Shown here piece after piece: positions 17,383-25,138 of a stretch of 48,001 nucleotides of DNA. The stretch spans positions 1 through 48,001 of the forward strand of contig JAHEKE010000023.1 in assembly GCA_024638505.1 (NCBI GenBank), written 5' to 3'. Origin of the DNA: Gammaproteobacteria bacterium. Its GTDB lineage: Bacteria > Pseudomonadota > Gammaproteobacteria > Arenicellales > JAANXG01. The position numbers and the translations under genes were made by a program. Positions within the stretch are counted from its first letter, which is position 1, and each line of letters opens with the position of its first letter. The notes under the pieces are model-generated. The model had not been told where the DNA came from. It searched no databases and saw only the letters and a list, made by a program, of their open reading frames with translations.

Positions 17383-19059
17383 CTAGGGTATGACCAACGG
17401 CATCCCCTCGCCGAACTCCTGACGTAAGCAGTGGACAATCTCGCCGTGGGTTGCACCGGCCAGTGCTGCATCAACGACTTTGGCATAAACATTCTCATTA
17501 TTGCTGTTTGCTGCTTTTGCAAGGTCATCAAGCGCTTTTCTTGCTGACCGCTGATTCCTATTTTTTTTGTACCGGTCTACCTGTTCAATATGGGCTTTTA
17601 TCCTGGCTGGATCTGGTCGCTGCAGGACTGGCATGTGCTCCTGACTATCACCAGCGGTATAGGCATTGACTCCGACCACTTTTTGCCCGCCGCTATCGAT
17701 TTTACGTTGGAAAGCGAGCGCAGATTCTCCAATCATGGTCTGGACCAAGCCGTCCTGTATCGCGCGGAACATCCCACCGTTCACTTCCACCTTGTGCATT
17801 ATTGATCTTATCTTCTCTTCCATTTGATCGGTCAGGGCTTCGACGTAGTACGATCCCCCGAGCGGGTCGATTACGTCGGTTAGGTGAGCCTCTTCGCGCA
17901 GAATATTCTGCGTATTGATGGCGATGCGAGCAGCTTCCTCGGTGGGTACGCTAAGGGCCTCGTCATAGGCATCGGTGTGCAGGGACTGTAACCCGCCCAG
18001 AATCCCCGCAAACGCCTGGATGGCAACGCGGGAAATGTTATTCAGCGGTTGTTGTCGGGTCAGGTCCACGCCGGAAGTTTGTGCGTGAAATTTAAAGCGC
18101 GAGGATTTAGCGTCTTTCACCTTGAACTGTTCGCGTACAATAGAATTCCAAATGCGGCGCCCGGCTCGAAATTTAGCAATTTCTTCAAACACGCTTATTG
18201 ATATGTCAAAGAAAAAAGTGAAGCGTGGGAAAAACTGTTCAGGATCGAGACCGTGTTCGATGCAATCACGAGCGTACTGAATTGCAGTTGACAGGGTGAA
18301 GGCCATCGCCTCGGCCGGCGTAGCGCCAGCCTGCTGCATGTGTTGACCCACTATTGACAACGGATTCCAATTTGGCACGTGCTCCAGAGTAAAGGCAATA
18401 TGGTCCAGTAAGACGCGTCTAGCTCCGGGCAGTGCCAATCGGAAAAACATGTGGTTGGCCACATAGTGGGAAATATAGTCGCTTTGATTTGACGTCCCTG
18501 TAACTTTGCTCCACGGTACCCCTCGTCTGCCGGCCACCGCCAGCAGCAAAGCCAGCAAGGTGAACGGAGACGGGTCGTTTTGTGCGGTGGACAACTGCGC
18601 GATATCGACTCCGTCGAAGCAGGTATCCATGTCGTCCACCGTATTCAAGACTACGCCGCAGGTTCCGAGAAGCTCCGGGGGGACGTCGTCTGCGTCGTAC
18701 CCGCGGTAAACTGAGTTACATGGAATGAGGCTTATCGCAGAAACGCCCGATTTAATCAGTTCCTGCACTCTATGGTTGTAATCCCTTGGTACACCGAAGC
18801 CGATCAGCTGTCTCTGGCTCCAGTTTCTACCGCGGTGCATGCTGGGATAAATCCCCCGTGTCATCGGATTCTGCCCCGGGTATCCCAATCTTGCGTCGTA
18901 GGTTGCGCCGTCCCAATCCTCTCGGTCATACAAGGGCTTGATCGGAATGCCTGAGCGATTGAATATAGGTTCAGCGGCCTGCGTCTGCTGGCTGTATTTC
19001 TCCTCCCACTGCCGTTTGGGGCCGGGCGATCCGGATTGTTCTAAGCGACGTTTGGGCAT
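17383..19059 (-). CDS. B12-dependent acyl-CoA mutase, large (catalytic) subunit, substrate unassigned
   Basis: Catalytic TIM-barrel subunit of an adenosylcobalamin-dependent acyl-CoA mutase, 558 residues. The B12-binding part is a separate gene, as in isobutyryl-CoA and 2-hydroxyisobutyryl-CoA mutases. Aligned by eye with Propionibacterium methylmalonyl-CoA mutase, catalytic His244 is kept (His240 in GQHMQQAGA). Tyr89, Phe in isobutyryl-CoA and Ile in 2-hydroxyisobutyryl-CoA mutase, is Leu85 (RQLIGFG). Arg207, which holds the substrate carboxylate and is Gln in those two mutases, is Ala201, and Tyr243 is Gln239. A free-carboxylate substrate is therefore unlikely, and the default name methylmalonyl-CoA mutase should be avoided. 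Gene order is small subunit, large subunit, meaB. Confidence 0.9.
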   Translation of the reverse strand: MPKRRLEQSGSPGPKRQWEEKYSQQTQAAEPIFNRSGIPIKPLYDREDWDGATYDARLGYPGQNPMTRGIYPSMHRGRNWSQRQLIGFGVPRDYNHRVQELIKSGVSAISLIPCNSVYRGYDADDVPPELLGTCGVVLNTVDDMDTCFDGVDIAQLSTAQNDPSPFTLLALLLAVAGRRGVPWSKVTGTSNQSDYISHYVANHMFFRLALPGARRVLLDHIAFTLEHVPNWNPLSIVGQHMQQAGATPAEAMAFTLSTAIQYARDCIEHGLDPEQFFPRFTFFFDISISVFEEIAKFRAGRRIWNSIVREQFKVKDAKSSRFKFHAQTSGVDLTRQQPLNNISRVAIQAFAGILGGLQSLHTDAYDEALSVPTEEAARIAINTQNILREEAHLTDVIDPLGGSYYVEALTDQMEEKIRSIMHKVEVNGGMFRAIQDGLVQTMIGESALAFQRKIDSGGQKVVGVNAYTAGDSQEHMPVLQRPDPARIKAHIEQVDRYKKNRNQRSARKALDDLAKAANSNNENVYAKVVDAALAGATHGEIVHCLRQEFGEGMPLVIP

Positions 19060-19077
19060 AAGCTTGATCTTACACTG

Positions 19078-19500
19078 CTACAAGATGTTTGGTGCTTGGG
19101 TGCGAGCTGCCCGAGCAAGCTCCGAGACCTTGAGGACTATGTCCTGCATTGAACTTCCCGGGTGGAATACATGGCTGACGCCTGCCGCCAGCAGCTCCTT
19201 TTCATCCTGCTCAGGCACAATGCCGCCAACGATGATGCTAACGTGCTGCAGTCCAGCCTGCCTCACAGCATTCATTAGTTTCGGCACCAGCAGATGGTCC
19301 GTAGCCAATGAGCTGATCCCGATTACATCAACATCCTCATCCTGAGCCAGGCGGACTACGGCAGCGATGTCCTGCCAGGGCGGCGTATAGATGACTTCCA
19401 TGCCCGCGTCTCGCAGCGCCGCCGCGACCACGCGGCTGCCTCGATCATGTCCATCGAGCCCGATCTTGGTAATTAGAATTCTCCACGGGTGGGTGTGCAA
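19078..19500 (-). CDS. B12-binding small subunit of the acyl-CoA mutase
   Basis: Cobalamin-binding domain protein of 140 residues. It has the base-off/His-on motif DxHxxG as LDGHDRG (about residues 14-20), then the SxL segment GISSLATDH and the GG segment IIVGGIVPEQ that cradle the nucleotide tail. It corresponds to IcmB/HcmB-type stand-alone subunits and must pair with the large subunit encoded 18 bases downstream. The start codon is TTG at 19500 with AAGG about eight bases upstream; the reading frame is closed by TAA two codons before this TTG, yet open again for some 47 codons beyond it. Confidence 0.9.
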   Translation of the reverse strand: MHTHPWRILITKIGLDGHDRGSRVVAAALRDAGMEVIYTPPWQDIAAVVRLAQDEDVDVIGISSLATDHLLVPKLMNAVRQAGLQHVSIIVGGIVPEQDEKELLAAGVSHVFHPGSSMQDIVLKVSELARAARTQAPNIL

Positions 19501-19503
19501 TGT

Positions 19504-19647
19504 TTATACCTTATGTTCGAGCGATAGTTTGCGGCAGTCTACGCGTGCATTAAGCGCACTGACGGGTTGTTGCGCGGTATGGCAATGTTCGGATTCTGCT
19601 ATACCCGCACCAATTCTGCTTATATCGATTATCGGCATTTCTCCCAT
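19504..19647 (-). CDS. Possible small upstream ORF in frame with the mutase small subunit
   Basis: An open frame of 47 codons from the ATG at 19647 (second ATG at 19638), ending in TAA at 19506-19504. It is in the same frame as the small subunit, whose TTG start lies one codon further on. The second ATG is preceded by GGGAG, but only two bases away. The translation (starting MPIIDISRIGAGIAES) resembles nothing I know. It might be a leader peptide, a decayed N-terminal extension or chance. Divergent promoters for this operon and the deaminase should lie in 19648-19789. Confidence 0.3.
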   Translation of the reverse strand: MGEMPIIDISRIGAGIAESEHCHTAQQPVSALNARVDCRKLSLEHKV

Positions 19648-19789
19648 ATTATGTAAAAAGTGCGCACGGCTCCTAGCAAGGTAACTTTATCTGAAGTATT
19701 GATCACACCAATATTTTACCTTAGTGTGGTTTGCGCGTGCGCGCATCGCAGGCGATGATGATAATCCAGCAGGGGTGATGGTTTAACTC

Positions 19790-20383
19790 ATGAAACAAGA
19801 CAAACTTATAAATCGTTTGCTGTCTGTCCTGCGGCATGATGTCTTACCTCAGACCAGTCTAGCGGTGCGGCAAGGCAACAAAGTGTTTGGGGCGGCGATC
19901 CTGGCAAAAGACAACCTCGATCTGCTGGCCATCGGAACGAACGAAGAAGTAAAGAATCCTCTACTGCACGGCGAAGTATCCTGTTTGAATCGTTTCTGGT
20001 CCTTACCTACTGCATCAAGACCGGCACCGGGGCGATGCTTGTTCCTGTCGACCCACGAACCATGTCCTCTTTGCCTTTCTGCCATTACCTGGAGTGGATT
20101 TGACAATTTTTACTATCTATTCAGCTATGAGGATTCCCGCGACAGATTCTCAATTCCGCACGATCTCAATATTCTCAAAGAAGTATTCAATTGTGAGCAG
20201 GGAGGGTATGCGCCAGTTAATGCTTACTGGCAGAGTCACGACATCATGCAAATGATCTGCCACGAGCCCGAAGCTGAACGCCAGCGTTACTCACAGCAGG
20301 TTGATGAGTTGCGATTTCGCTATGATGAACTGTCTGATCTTTATCAGATGACTAAGAGCCGTCAATCGATTCCGTTAGGGTGA
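19790..20383 (+). CDS. Cytidine/deoxycytidylate deaminase-fold protein (nucleoside deaminase-like)
   Basis: Zinc-dependent deaminase fold of 197 residues. The zinc and proton-shuttle motif is HGE (residues 60-62) and the second zinc motif is PCPLC (Cys92 and Cys95), preceded by the usual substrate strand LFLSTHE. The C-terminal third is unusual, polar and helix-rich (ERQRYSQQVDELRFRYDELSDLY), longer than in guanine or tRNA-adenosine deaminases. The substrate could be a nucleobase, nucleoside or an unrelated amine. It is divergent from the mutase operon and convergent with the FAD oxidoreductase gene. Confidence 0.78.
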   Translation: MKQDKLINRLLSVLRHDVLPQTSLAVRQGNKVFGAAILAKDNLDLLAIGTNEEVKNPLLHGEVSCLNRFWSLPTASRPAPGRCLFLSTHEPCPLCLSAITWSGFDNFYYLFSYEDSRDRFSIPHDLNILKEVFNCEQGGYAPVNAYWQSHDIMQMICHEPEAERQRYSQQVDELRFRYDELSDLYQMTKSRQSIPLG

Positions 20384-20452
20384 ATATCGCATGCCTTGGG
20401 GCGAGCTTTGCCGTAACATCGGCCATGCCGGATTGAGGGTATGACTAGGGGG

Positions 20453-21721
20453 TTAAAGGACATTTCCGGGGGCAACGGTTTTTCCCTCGCTGAACCGCCC
20501 ATATCGAAAAGCACGCAAGTCGTGGGACACAGTTTCGTTCAATGCGAGTTGCGCTGCGACCTGTCCCGCCATGGGACCCAATCCGAAGCCGTGTCCGCTG
20601 AATCCTGTTGCCATTACCAGTCCACCCGGCTGTTCAATCCGATCGATAATGGGAAGCATGTCGGGTGTAGTATCGATATAGCCCGCCCAGGTACGGGTAA
20701 ACTGAATATGCGACTGGTTGGGAAAGCTGGCTTTGAATTTGTTCAGCGCCTGATGAAGAACATTTTCCATCGGTGCTGGGTTCAGAGTCCGCTGCGAGGT
20801 AAAAGAATTTAACTCTCCCATAAGATCCTGCAGCAGACTATGACCCAGGCTGATCCGAATCGATCTCCGGTATTTCTTAAAGCAGCGCCAGAAGTCTCGC
20901 ATGAATCGGAAGCTGTCCAGGTTTAGATCGTGTCTATATGCGCCGCTGTAGGCTACAGTGAAACCACCGTCACTGTCCTGTCTGAAGGCAAGCCCGGGCA
21001 TCCAGACTGCACAGGGAGTCAAGTTACGACCCCCTGTGGTATAGCCTACCGAGGCGCGTAACCACAGCTGCGGAATGCGTAATCCTACAGTGCGGGCCAG
21101 TCGACTTGACCATGCCCCAGCCGCGCAAATCACCGCGTCACATCTTATTTCCTCCTCCTCCGTTACCGCGGATGAAATCTTTCCAGCCGAAGTTTCAAGG
21201 CTCAAAACAGCGCATCTTGAGTTTATGTCTGCGCCGAGTCTCCCCGCGGACGTGGCGAACGCATGGGTTACGCGTAATGGATCGGCCTGACCGTCGTTTT
21301 CTGTATACAGCGCAGCCTGCACAGGGGTTGCCAGGCCGGGCAGAAGCTGCCTGGTTTCTTCCGCATCGAGCAGGCGCGTGTGCAAGCCATGCTCCAGGGC
21401 GATCTTTTTCCAGTCTCGATAAGGTTGCAGCTGAGATTCATCCGTTACCAGGCGAAGATTGCCACCCTGTCGCCAGCCAAGGTCAGACTCCAGCTCCTGT
21501 TCCAGACCCTGCCAGATTCTGTTTGATGCAATCATTAAGGGCAGTTCCGCTGGGTCTCGACCCTGCTGTCGCACGAAGCCCCAGTTACGGCTCGACTGCT
21601 CTCCAGAAATCGTGCCCTTTTCGTACAGATTTACTGCAACTCCTCGCTTTGCCAAGTAGTAAGCGGCGGAGCAGCCGACGATACCCCCGCCGATGACAAC
21701 GACATCAGTGCGTTTACTCAT
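20453..21721 (-). CDS. FAD-dependent amine/D-amino-acid oxidoreductase (DAO family)
   Basis: Flavoprotein of 422 residues in the DAO/DadA/sarcosine-oxidase superfamily. The N-terminal dinucleotide fold is VVVIGGGIVGCSAAYYLA, followed by SGEQSSRNWGFVRQQGRD, where the conserved segment after the first helix contacts the flavin. The C-terminal ATGFSGHGFGLGPMAG is the second FAD-contact motif. No membrane or export signal is visible. It starts 20 bases after the SHMT homologue ends, on the same strand, so the two are probably co-expressed. That would fit oxidation of an N-methyl or D-amino acid, with the SHMT homologue handling a related one-carbon or aldol step; this link is inference. Confidence 0.85.
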   Translation of the reverse strand: MSKRTDVVVIGGGIVGCSAAYYLAKRGVAVNLYEKGTISGEQSSRNWGFVRQQGRDPAELPLMIASNRIWQGLEQELESDLGWRQGGNLRLVTDESQLQPYRDWKKIALEHGLHTRLLDAEETRQLLPGLATPVQAALYTENDGQADPLRVTHAFATSAGRLGADINSRCAVLSLETSAGKISSAVTEEEEIRCDAVICAAGAWSSRLARTVGLRIPQLWLRASVGYTTGGRNLTPCAVWMPGLAFRQDSDGGFTVAYSGAYRHDLNLDSFRFMRDFWRCFKKYRRSIRISLGHSLLQDLMGELNSFTSQRTLNPAPMENVLHQALNKFKASFPNQSHIQFTRTWAGYIDTTPDMLPIIDRIEQPGGLVMATGFSGHGFGLGPMAGQVAAQLALNETVSHDLRAFRYGRFSEGKTVAPGNVL

Positions 21722-21741
21722 CCGTATTTAATCGGTGGTTG

Positions 21742-23025
21742 TCAGGTATAAATGGGGAACCTTTCACACAGCTGCGTAACTGTTTCCCGCGCAGAGCTGA
21801 TATGTTTGTCTATGCGCGGACCACCAGCATTGTTGATCAAATCGGCAATCGTTTGTCCAATGAGTTCGAACTCGTTCTCACTGAACCCGCGGGTTGTGGC
21901 TGCACTGCTGCCTAATCGAAGCCCTGTCCATTCCGCTGGCCGGGGTGAGCCGAATGGCACTGGATTACTGTTTGACGTGATGTGGGCCAAACCCAACGTC
22001 TGTTGTGCCTGCTGGCCCGTTAACTTCTGGGGCGACAGATCGAGCAGAACCAGATGGGTGTCCGTGCCTCCGCTGATTACCCTGATGCCCCGGCGTTGCA
22101 GCGTGTGCGCAAGCTTTTTAGCGTTGGCTTTGACCCTGGCACCATATTCTTTGAACTCCGGTTGCAGCGCCTCGCCCAAACAAACGGCTTTGGCTGCGAT
22201 TACCTGTGTATGCAAACTGCCCTGGATGCCGGGAAATATTGCTTTTTGCAGTTTGTTTGCCCACGTGAGATCCTTTGTCAGGATCAATCCGCCGCGCGGA
22301 CCGCGCAGCGTTTTAGTAGTTGTGCAGGTAACAACATCGGCCCACGGTAGCGGCGATGGATGTACTCCAGCTGCGACCAGGCCGGCAAAATGGGCCATGT
22401 CCACTAGCAATATGGCGTTCACCTCGTCGGCTATGGCGCGCATCCTCGGGAAATCAAAAGTGCGTGGATAAGCCGAACCTCCGGCAATCAGCAGTTTGGG
22501 TTTTACTTTCAGTGCCTGTCGCTCGACTGAATCGTAATCGATCAATCCGGTCTCATCTACCACTGTGTAGTGATATGTTTCGAACCATCGCCCAGAAAGG
22601 TTAGAGTTGGCGCCATGACTCAAGTGGCCGCCGGCGGCAAGATCAAGGCTTAATATTCGATCACCGGGACCGATCGTAGCGAAAAACACGGCCTGATTGG
22701 CCTGGGTTCCGGAATGAGGCTGTGCGTTAGCGTATGCGCAGTTAAACAAGGACTTGGCTCGATCGATAGCTGCATTCTCTACAATATCGGCATAGTCTGC
22801 GCCGCCGTGGAAGCGATGCCCCGGGTAGCCTTCAAGCGTCTTGTTGCTTATTTCATGACCGAGCGCATCCAGTACCGCCCGGCTCACCAGGTTCTCAGAA
22901 GCTATGAGTTCAATGTGAGATTGCTGCCTCCGCTTTTCCCCATCTAGCGCGTCTGCAATCAGGGCATCACGGCTACTGAGCGGATCAAGAAAAAAGGAAG
23001 GGGCTTTCGTGGCGGCGGTGTCCAT
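21742..23025 (-). CDS. Serine hydroxymethyltransferase homologue with altered active site
   Basis: Fold-type I PLP enzyme of 427 residues, clearly related to GlyA along its whole length (HIELIASEN, QPHSGTQAN, DMAHFAGLVAAG, Lys238 as the Schiff-base lysine). Several residues nearly invariant in GlyA differ. By eye against the E. coli enzyme, Tyr55 is Thr63, Tyr65 is His73, His228 next to the lysine is Thr237, GGPLMH is GSLHTQ, and GTPA near the carboxylate-binding Arg is GSSA. Glu57 (Glu65 here) and the Arg are kept. It may accept another amino acid such as alpha-methylserine, or do aldol cleavage without folate. It is 5 bases downstream of the lytic transglycosylase and 20 upstream of the FAD enzyme. 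Confidence 0.88.
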   Translation of the reverse strand: MDTAATKAPSFFLDPLSSRDALIADALDGEKRRQQSHIELIASENLVSRAVLDALGHEISNKTLEGYPGHRFHGGADYADIVENAAIDRAKSLFNCAYANAQPHSGTQANQAVFFATIGPGDRILSLDLAAGGHLSHGANSNLSGRWFETYHYTVVDETGLIDYDSVERQALKVKPKLLIAGGSAYPRTFDFPRMRAIADEVNAILLVDMAHFAGLVAAGVHPSPLPWADVVTCTTTKTLRGPRGGLILTKDLTWANKLQKAIFPGIQGSLHTQVIAAKAVCLGEALQPEFKEYGARVKANAKKLAHTLQRRGIRVISGGTDTHLVLLDLSPQKLTGQQAQQTLGLAHITSNSNPVPFGSPRPAEWTGLRLGSSAATTRGFSENEFELIGQTIADLINNAGGPRIDKHISSARETVTQLCERFPIYT

Positions 23026-23030
23026 CGGTT

Positions 23031-23606
23031 TTATTCCGCTTTACCCATCAGGTGAAATATTTTCTTTAGATAACGCCGGGTCTGGCCCGGCAAATAACCA
23101 GAGATCTGAACGAATTCATTCGCATCGTGACCTTTTTCCCGTGCCAGGTTATAGGCGTGTTTCACCGCACTAAACCCGGCGTTGTAGCTGGCGAGGGTAA
23201 AAGCAAGTCGTTCCGCCCGGGGCACAAGCTGGGACCAGCGGTTATACAGGTATCGATCGTAGGCTATGCCAGCCGCTATGTTCCATCTTGGTTCGGTAAT
23301 CTCAGGTAGCAGTAGAGGTTTTGCAAAAACCTCATCAAATGTGGCTGGCAGGATCTGCATGATCCCCATCGCCCCCTTGCTGCTGCGGGCATTCTTGGTC
23401 AAGCCGGACTCCACAATGCCCTGGGCTTTAAACCATCGCCAATCGAAAAGAACACCGAAGTAGTGTTTGGCCTGCTTTTTATAGTGATGGTCGTAGCGTT
23501 TGCTCCAAGGCATCTCATCTACCGGCACTTGCGGTTTGATCCAAACGGCGAGTGCAATCAGTCCCAGCGCAGCAGCGAGGCCGATTTTAATCGAACGGCG
23601 CTTCAA
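23031..23606 (-). CDS. Lytic murein transglycosylase (SLT domain), membrane-anchored
   Basis: Peptidoglycan lytic transglycosylase of 191 residues. An N-terminal basic and hydrophobic segment (residues 1-23) anchors or exports it to the periplasm. The Slt domain follows: catalytic Glu66 in AQGIVESGL, then SSKGAMGIMQILPATF and the later ASYNAGFSAVKHA, all canonical. The start is a TTG whose last bases overlap the stop of the DUF350 gene (TTGA), implying coupled translation. It is a short single-domain enzyme, similar to MltE/EmtA-size proteins. Its place before the SHMT homologue looks like simple operon crowding, not a pathway. Confidence 0.87.
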   Translation of the reverse strand: MKRRSIKIGLAAALGLIALAVWIKPQVPVDEMPWSKRYDHHYKKQAKHYFGVLFDWRWFKAQGIVESGLTKNARSSKGAMGIMQILPATFDEVFAKPLLLPEITEPRWNIAAGIAYDRYLYNRWSQLVPRAERLAFTLASYNAGFSAVKHAYNLAREKGHDANEFVQISGYLPGQTRRYLKKIFHLMGKAE

Positions 23607-23821
23607 TTCAGGCTCATTCCTATCACTAGTCCGACGGCAATGCCCACTCCTATGAACATGCCCATCACCATCGAGCCGACAGCGCGGTTTCCCCGCTCCA
23701 GCTCTCGCCCTATGTTAAACGGTGTCAATCTACTGAAGAGCAGGAAACCAACCCACATGAACGCAAGCGTCATTACCCCGCCGAGCAGGGCATAGACTAG
23801 ATTGACGATTACCGGACCCAA
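23603..23821 (-). CDS. DUF350-family small membrane protein
   Basis: 72-residue protein with two hydrophobic segments (residues 6-30 and 48-70) separated by a charged stretch with RELERGNRAVG, typical of DUF350 (YjfL-like) inner-membrane proteins, which often occur in two or more tandem units; here only one unit is present. The start appears to be TTG at 23821 with no strong ribosome binding site, so it is uncertain. It overlaps the lytic transglycosylase by four bases. Molecular function is unknown for the family. Confidence 0.72.
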   Translation of the reverse strand: MGPVIVNLVYALLGGVMTLAFMWVGFLLFSRLTPFNIGRELERGNRAVGSMVMGMFIGVGIAVGLVIGMSLN

Positions 23822-24130
23822 TAGAATCTGCTGTTAGCGATAGCTCAATAGCGCGTGCATGAGGCAGCTATGGTATAGAAAACCGTACGCCATGACTATG
23901 TAAAGACCGTCGCCTCAGGTTTATGCAGCATAGTCAGCGCGGCCAGATAACAGTCATCTTGGCTTCGAATAAAAAGATGGCCTGCGGGGTCTGTGCCGAG
24001 GCACAAGGGCGGTGGTCAAGCATATTCGGATTCGACTCACCTAGGGCTTTGCTCAGCGTTTTGACAGATAATTTGGTGGCGTAGAGATTCGGGCCCCGTC
24101 CAAGCGGAGCCAGCACCATTCGAGGTTGTT
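23822..24130. other. Divergent intergenic region, nothing recognised
   Basis: 309 bases between the divergent DUF350 and DUF924 genes. The minus-strand open frames here (23934-24119, and the longer ones reaching into the DUF924 gene) have no family resemblance or ribosome binding site and look spurious. Promoters for both flanking genes are expected but I cannot place them with confidence. Confidence 0.4.
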
Positions 24131-24670
24131 ATGCGGTATCGCGACGTTATTGAATTTTGGTTTAATGAACTCGATCCTGAGCAGTGGTGGAAGAAGGATG
24201 AACAACTGGATCGAGTAATCAAAGAGCGTTTTTTGCAGATTCACGGCAAAGCCACGGCATGTGAACTATTTGACTGGCGCCGCGAGCCATCGGGCCGGCT
24301 GGCGGAGATTATCATTCTCGATCAATTTTCGAGAAACATCTACCGCGGCACGCCGTCTGCCTTTGCCAGCGACGCTATGGCGCTTTGCCTGTCGCAGGAG
24401 GCCATTGGTGCCGGGGACGACTTGCAGTTGTCGAATAGTGAACGGTGTTTCTGCTATATGCCGTTTATGCACAGCGAATCGAGGAAAATTCACCGCATCG
24501 CTGTCAAGCTGTTCGCCAATCTCGGATTGGAGTCCAATTTGCAGTATGAACTCAAGCACAAAGAGGTAATAGACCGTTTCGGTCGTTATCCCCATCGTAA
24601 TGCTATTCTGGGCCGATCTTGCACCCCGGAGGAAGCGGAATATTTGAAAAAGCCTGGGTCCGGGTTTTGA
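24131..24670 (+). CDS. DUF924-family protein
   Basis: Protein of 179 residues of the DUF924 family: an all-helical, TPR-like cytoplasmic protein of unknown function. Diagnostic segments are VIEFWFNELDPEQWWKKDEQLD at the N-terminus, ILDQFSRNIYRGTPSAFASD in the middle, and FCYMPFMHSES followed by IDRFGRYPHRNAILGR near the end. Length and motif order are normal for the family. It stands alone, followed by a hairpin. Confidence 0.9.
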   Translation: MRYRDVIEFWFNELDPEQWWKKDEQLDRVIKERFLQIHGKATACELFDWRREPSGRLAEIIILDQFSRNIYRGTPSAFASDAMALCLSQEAIGAGDDLQLSNSERCFCYMPFMHSESRKIHRIAVKLFANLGLESNLQYELKHKEVIDRFGRYPHRNAILGRSCTPEEAEYLKKPGSGF

Positions 24671-24681
24671 TCAATGCCATG

Positions 24682-24706
24682 TCGGTAAGGTCTATTAGAC
24701 CACCGA
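24682..24706. terminator. Hairpin downstream of the DUF924 gene
   Basis: GGTCTA and TAGACC flank a single T (24689-24701), and outside them TCGGT and ACCGA can extend the stem with a two-base bulge. It starts 12 bases after the DUF924 stop. No T-run follows, so it may end or protect the message rather than terminate alone. The inner loop is too short to form fully; the top pairs would open. Confidence 0.4.
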
Positions 24707-24821
24707 ACGTTGTGGCACGCGATATCCGGCTGCACCGGAGGCGTCGCTAGATTTATGCGGGCTGCATCAACACATGCGGTAAAATAGAGTCTACCTACCC
24801 AAACTCATAACCCTTTGCACT

Positions 24822-24828
24822 AAGGAGG
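24822..24828 (+). promoter_or_regulatory. Consensus Shine-Dalgarno site of the DUF1330 gene
   Basis: AAGGAGG lies four bases before the ATG at 24833. It is the strongest ribosome binding site I noticed in the window and suggests high translation of this small protein. Confidence 0.7.
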
Positions 24829-24832
24829 AATT

Positions 24833-25120
24833 ATGGCGGCATATATCGTTGTGCAAGTAGATGTGAAAGATCCTGAGGGCTATGCGAGCTACCGAAATAT
24901 GGTGCCAGCGACGCTCGAGCAGTATGGTGGAAGTTTTCTGGTACGCGGCGGTAGGGTGAAAAATCTGGAGGGGGATTGGGAGCCTTCGCGATTCGTCATT
25001 ATAGAGTTTGACACCCTGCAGCAGGCGAAGGCCTGGTGGTCTTCTGATCAATACGCGCCTGCAAAAAAACTGCGTCAACAGACTGCGCACACCGAGATGA
25101 TCTTAGTAGAGGGTGTTTGA
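24833..25120 (+). CDS. DUF1330-family protein (dimeric ferredoxin-like fold)
   Basis: 95-residue member of DUF1330, a dimeric alpha-beta barrel (ferredoxin-like) fold. Typical features are the opening AAYIVVQVDVKDPEGYASY, the central GGSFLVRGGRVKNLEG and the closing VIIEFDTLQQAKAWWSSDQY. Biochemical function is not established for the family. The ATG has a consensus ribosome binding site. The 5'-nucleotidase gene follows 18 bases later, so the two are probably in one transcript. Confidence 0.9.
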   Translation: MAAYIVVQVDVKDPEGYASYRNMVPATLEQYGGSFLVRGGRVKNLEGDWEPSRFVIIEFDTLQQAKAWWSSDQYAPAKKLRQQTAHTEMILVEGV

Positions 25121-25138
25121 TCCTTACATCTGCTGTGA

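Noticed and set aside
17383-19059. Naming the large subunit methylmalonyl-CoA mutase
   Set aside because: The residues that bind the substrate carboxylate in that enzyme are not conserved, and the B12 domain is a separate protein.
23934-24119. Minus-strand 61-residue frame in the DUF350/DUF924 gap
   Set aside because: No family resemblance, no ribosome binding site, Pro- and Leu-rich random-looking translation.
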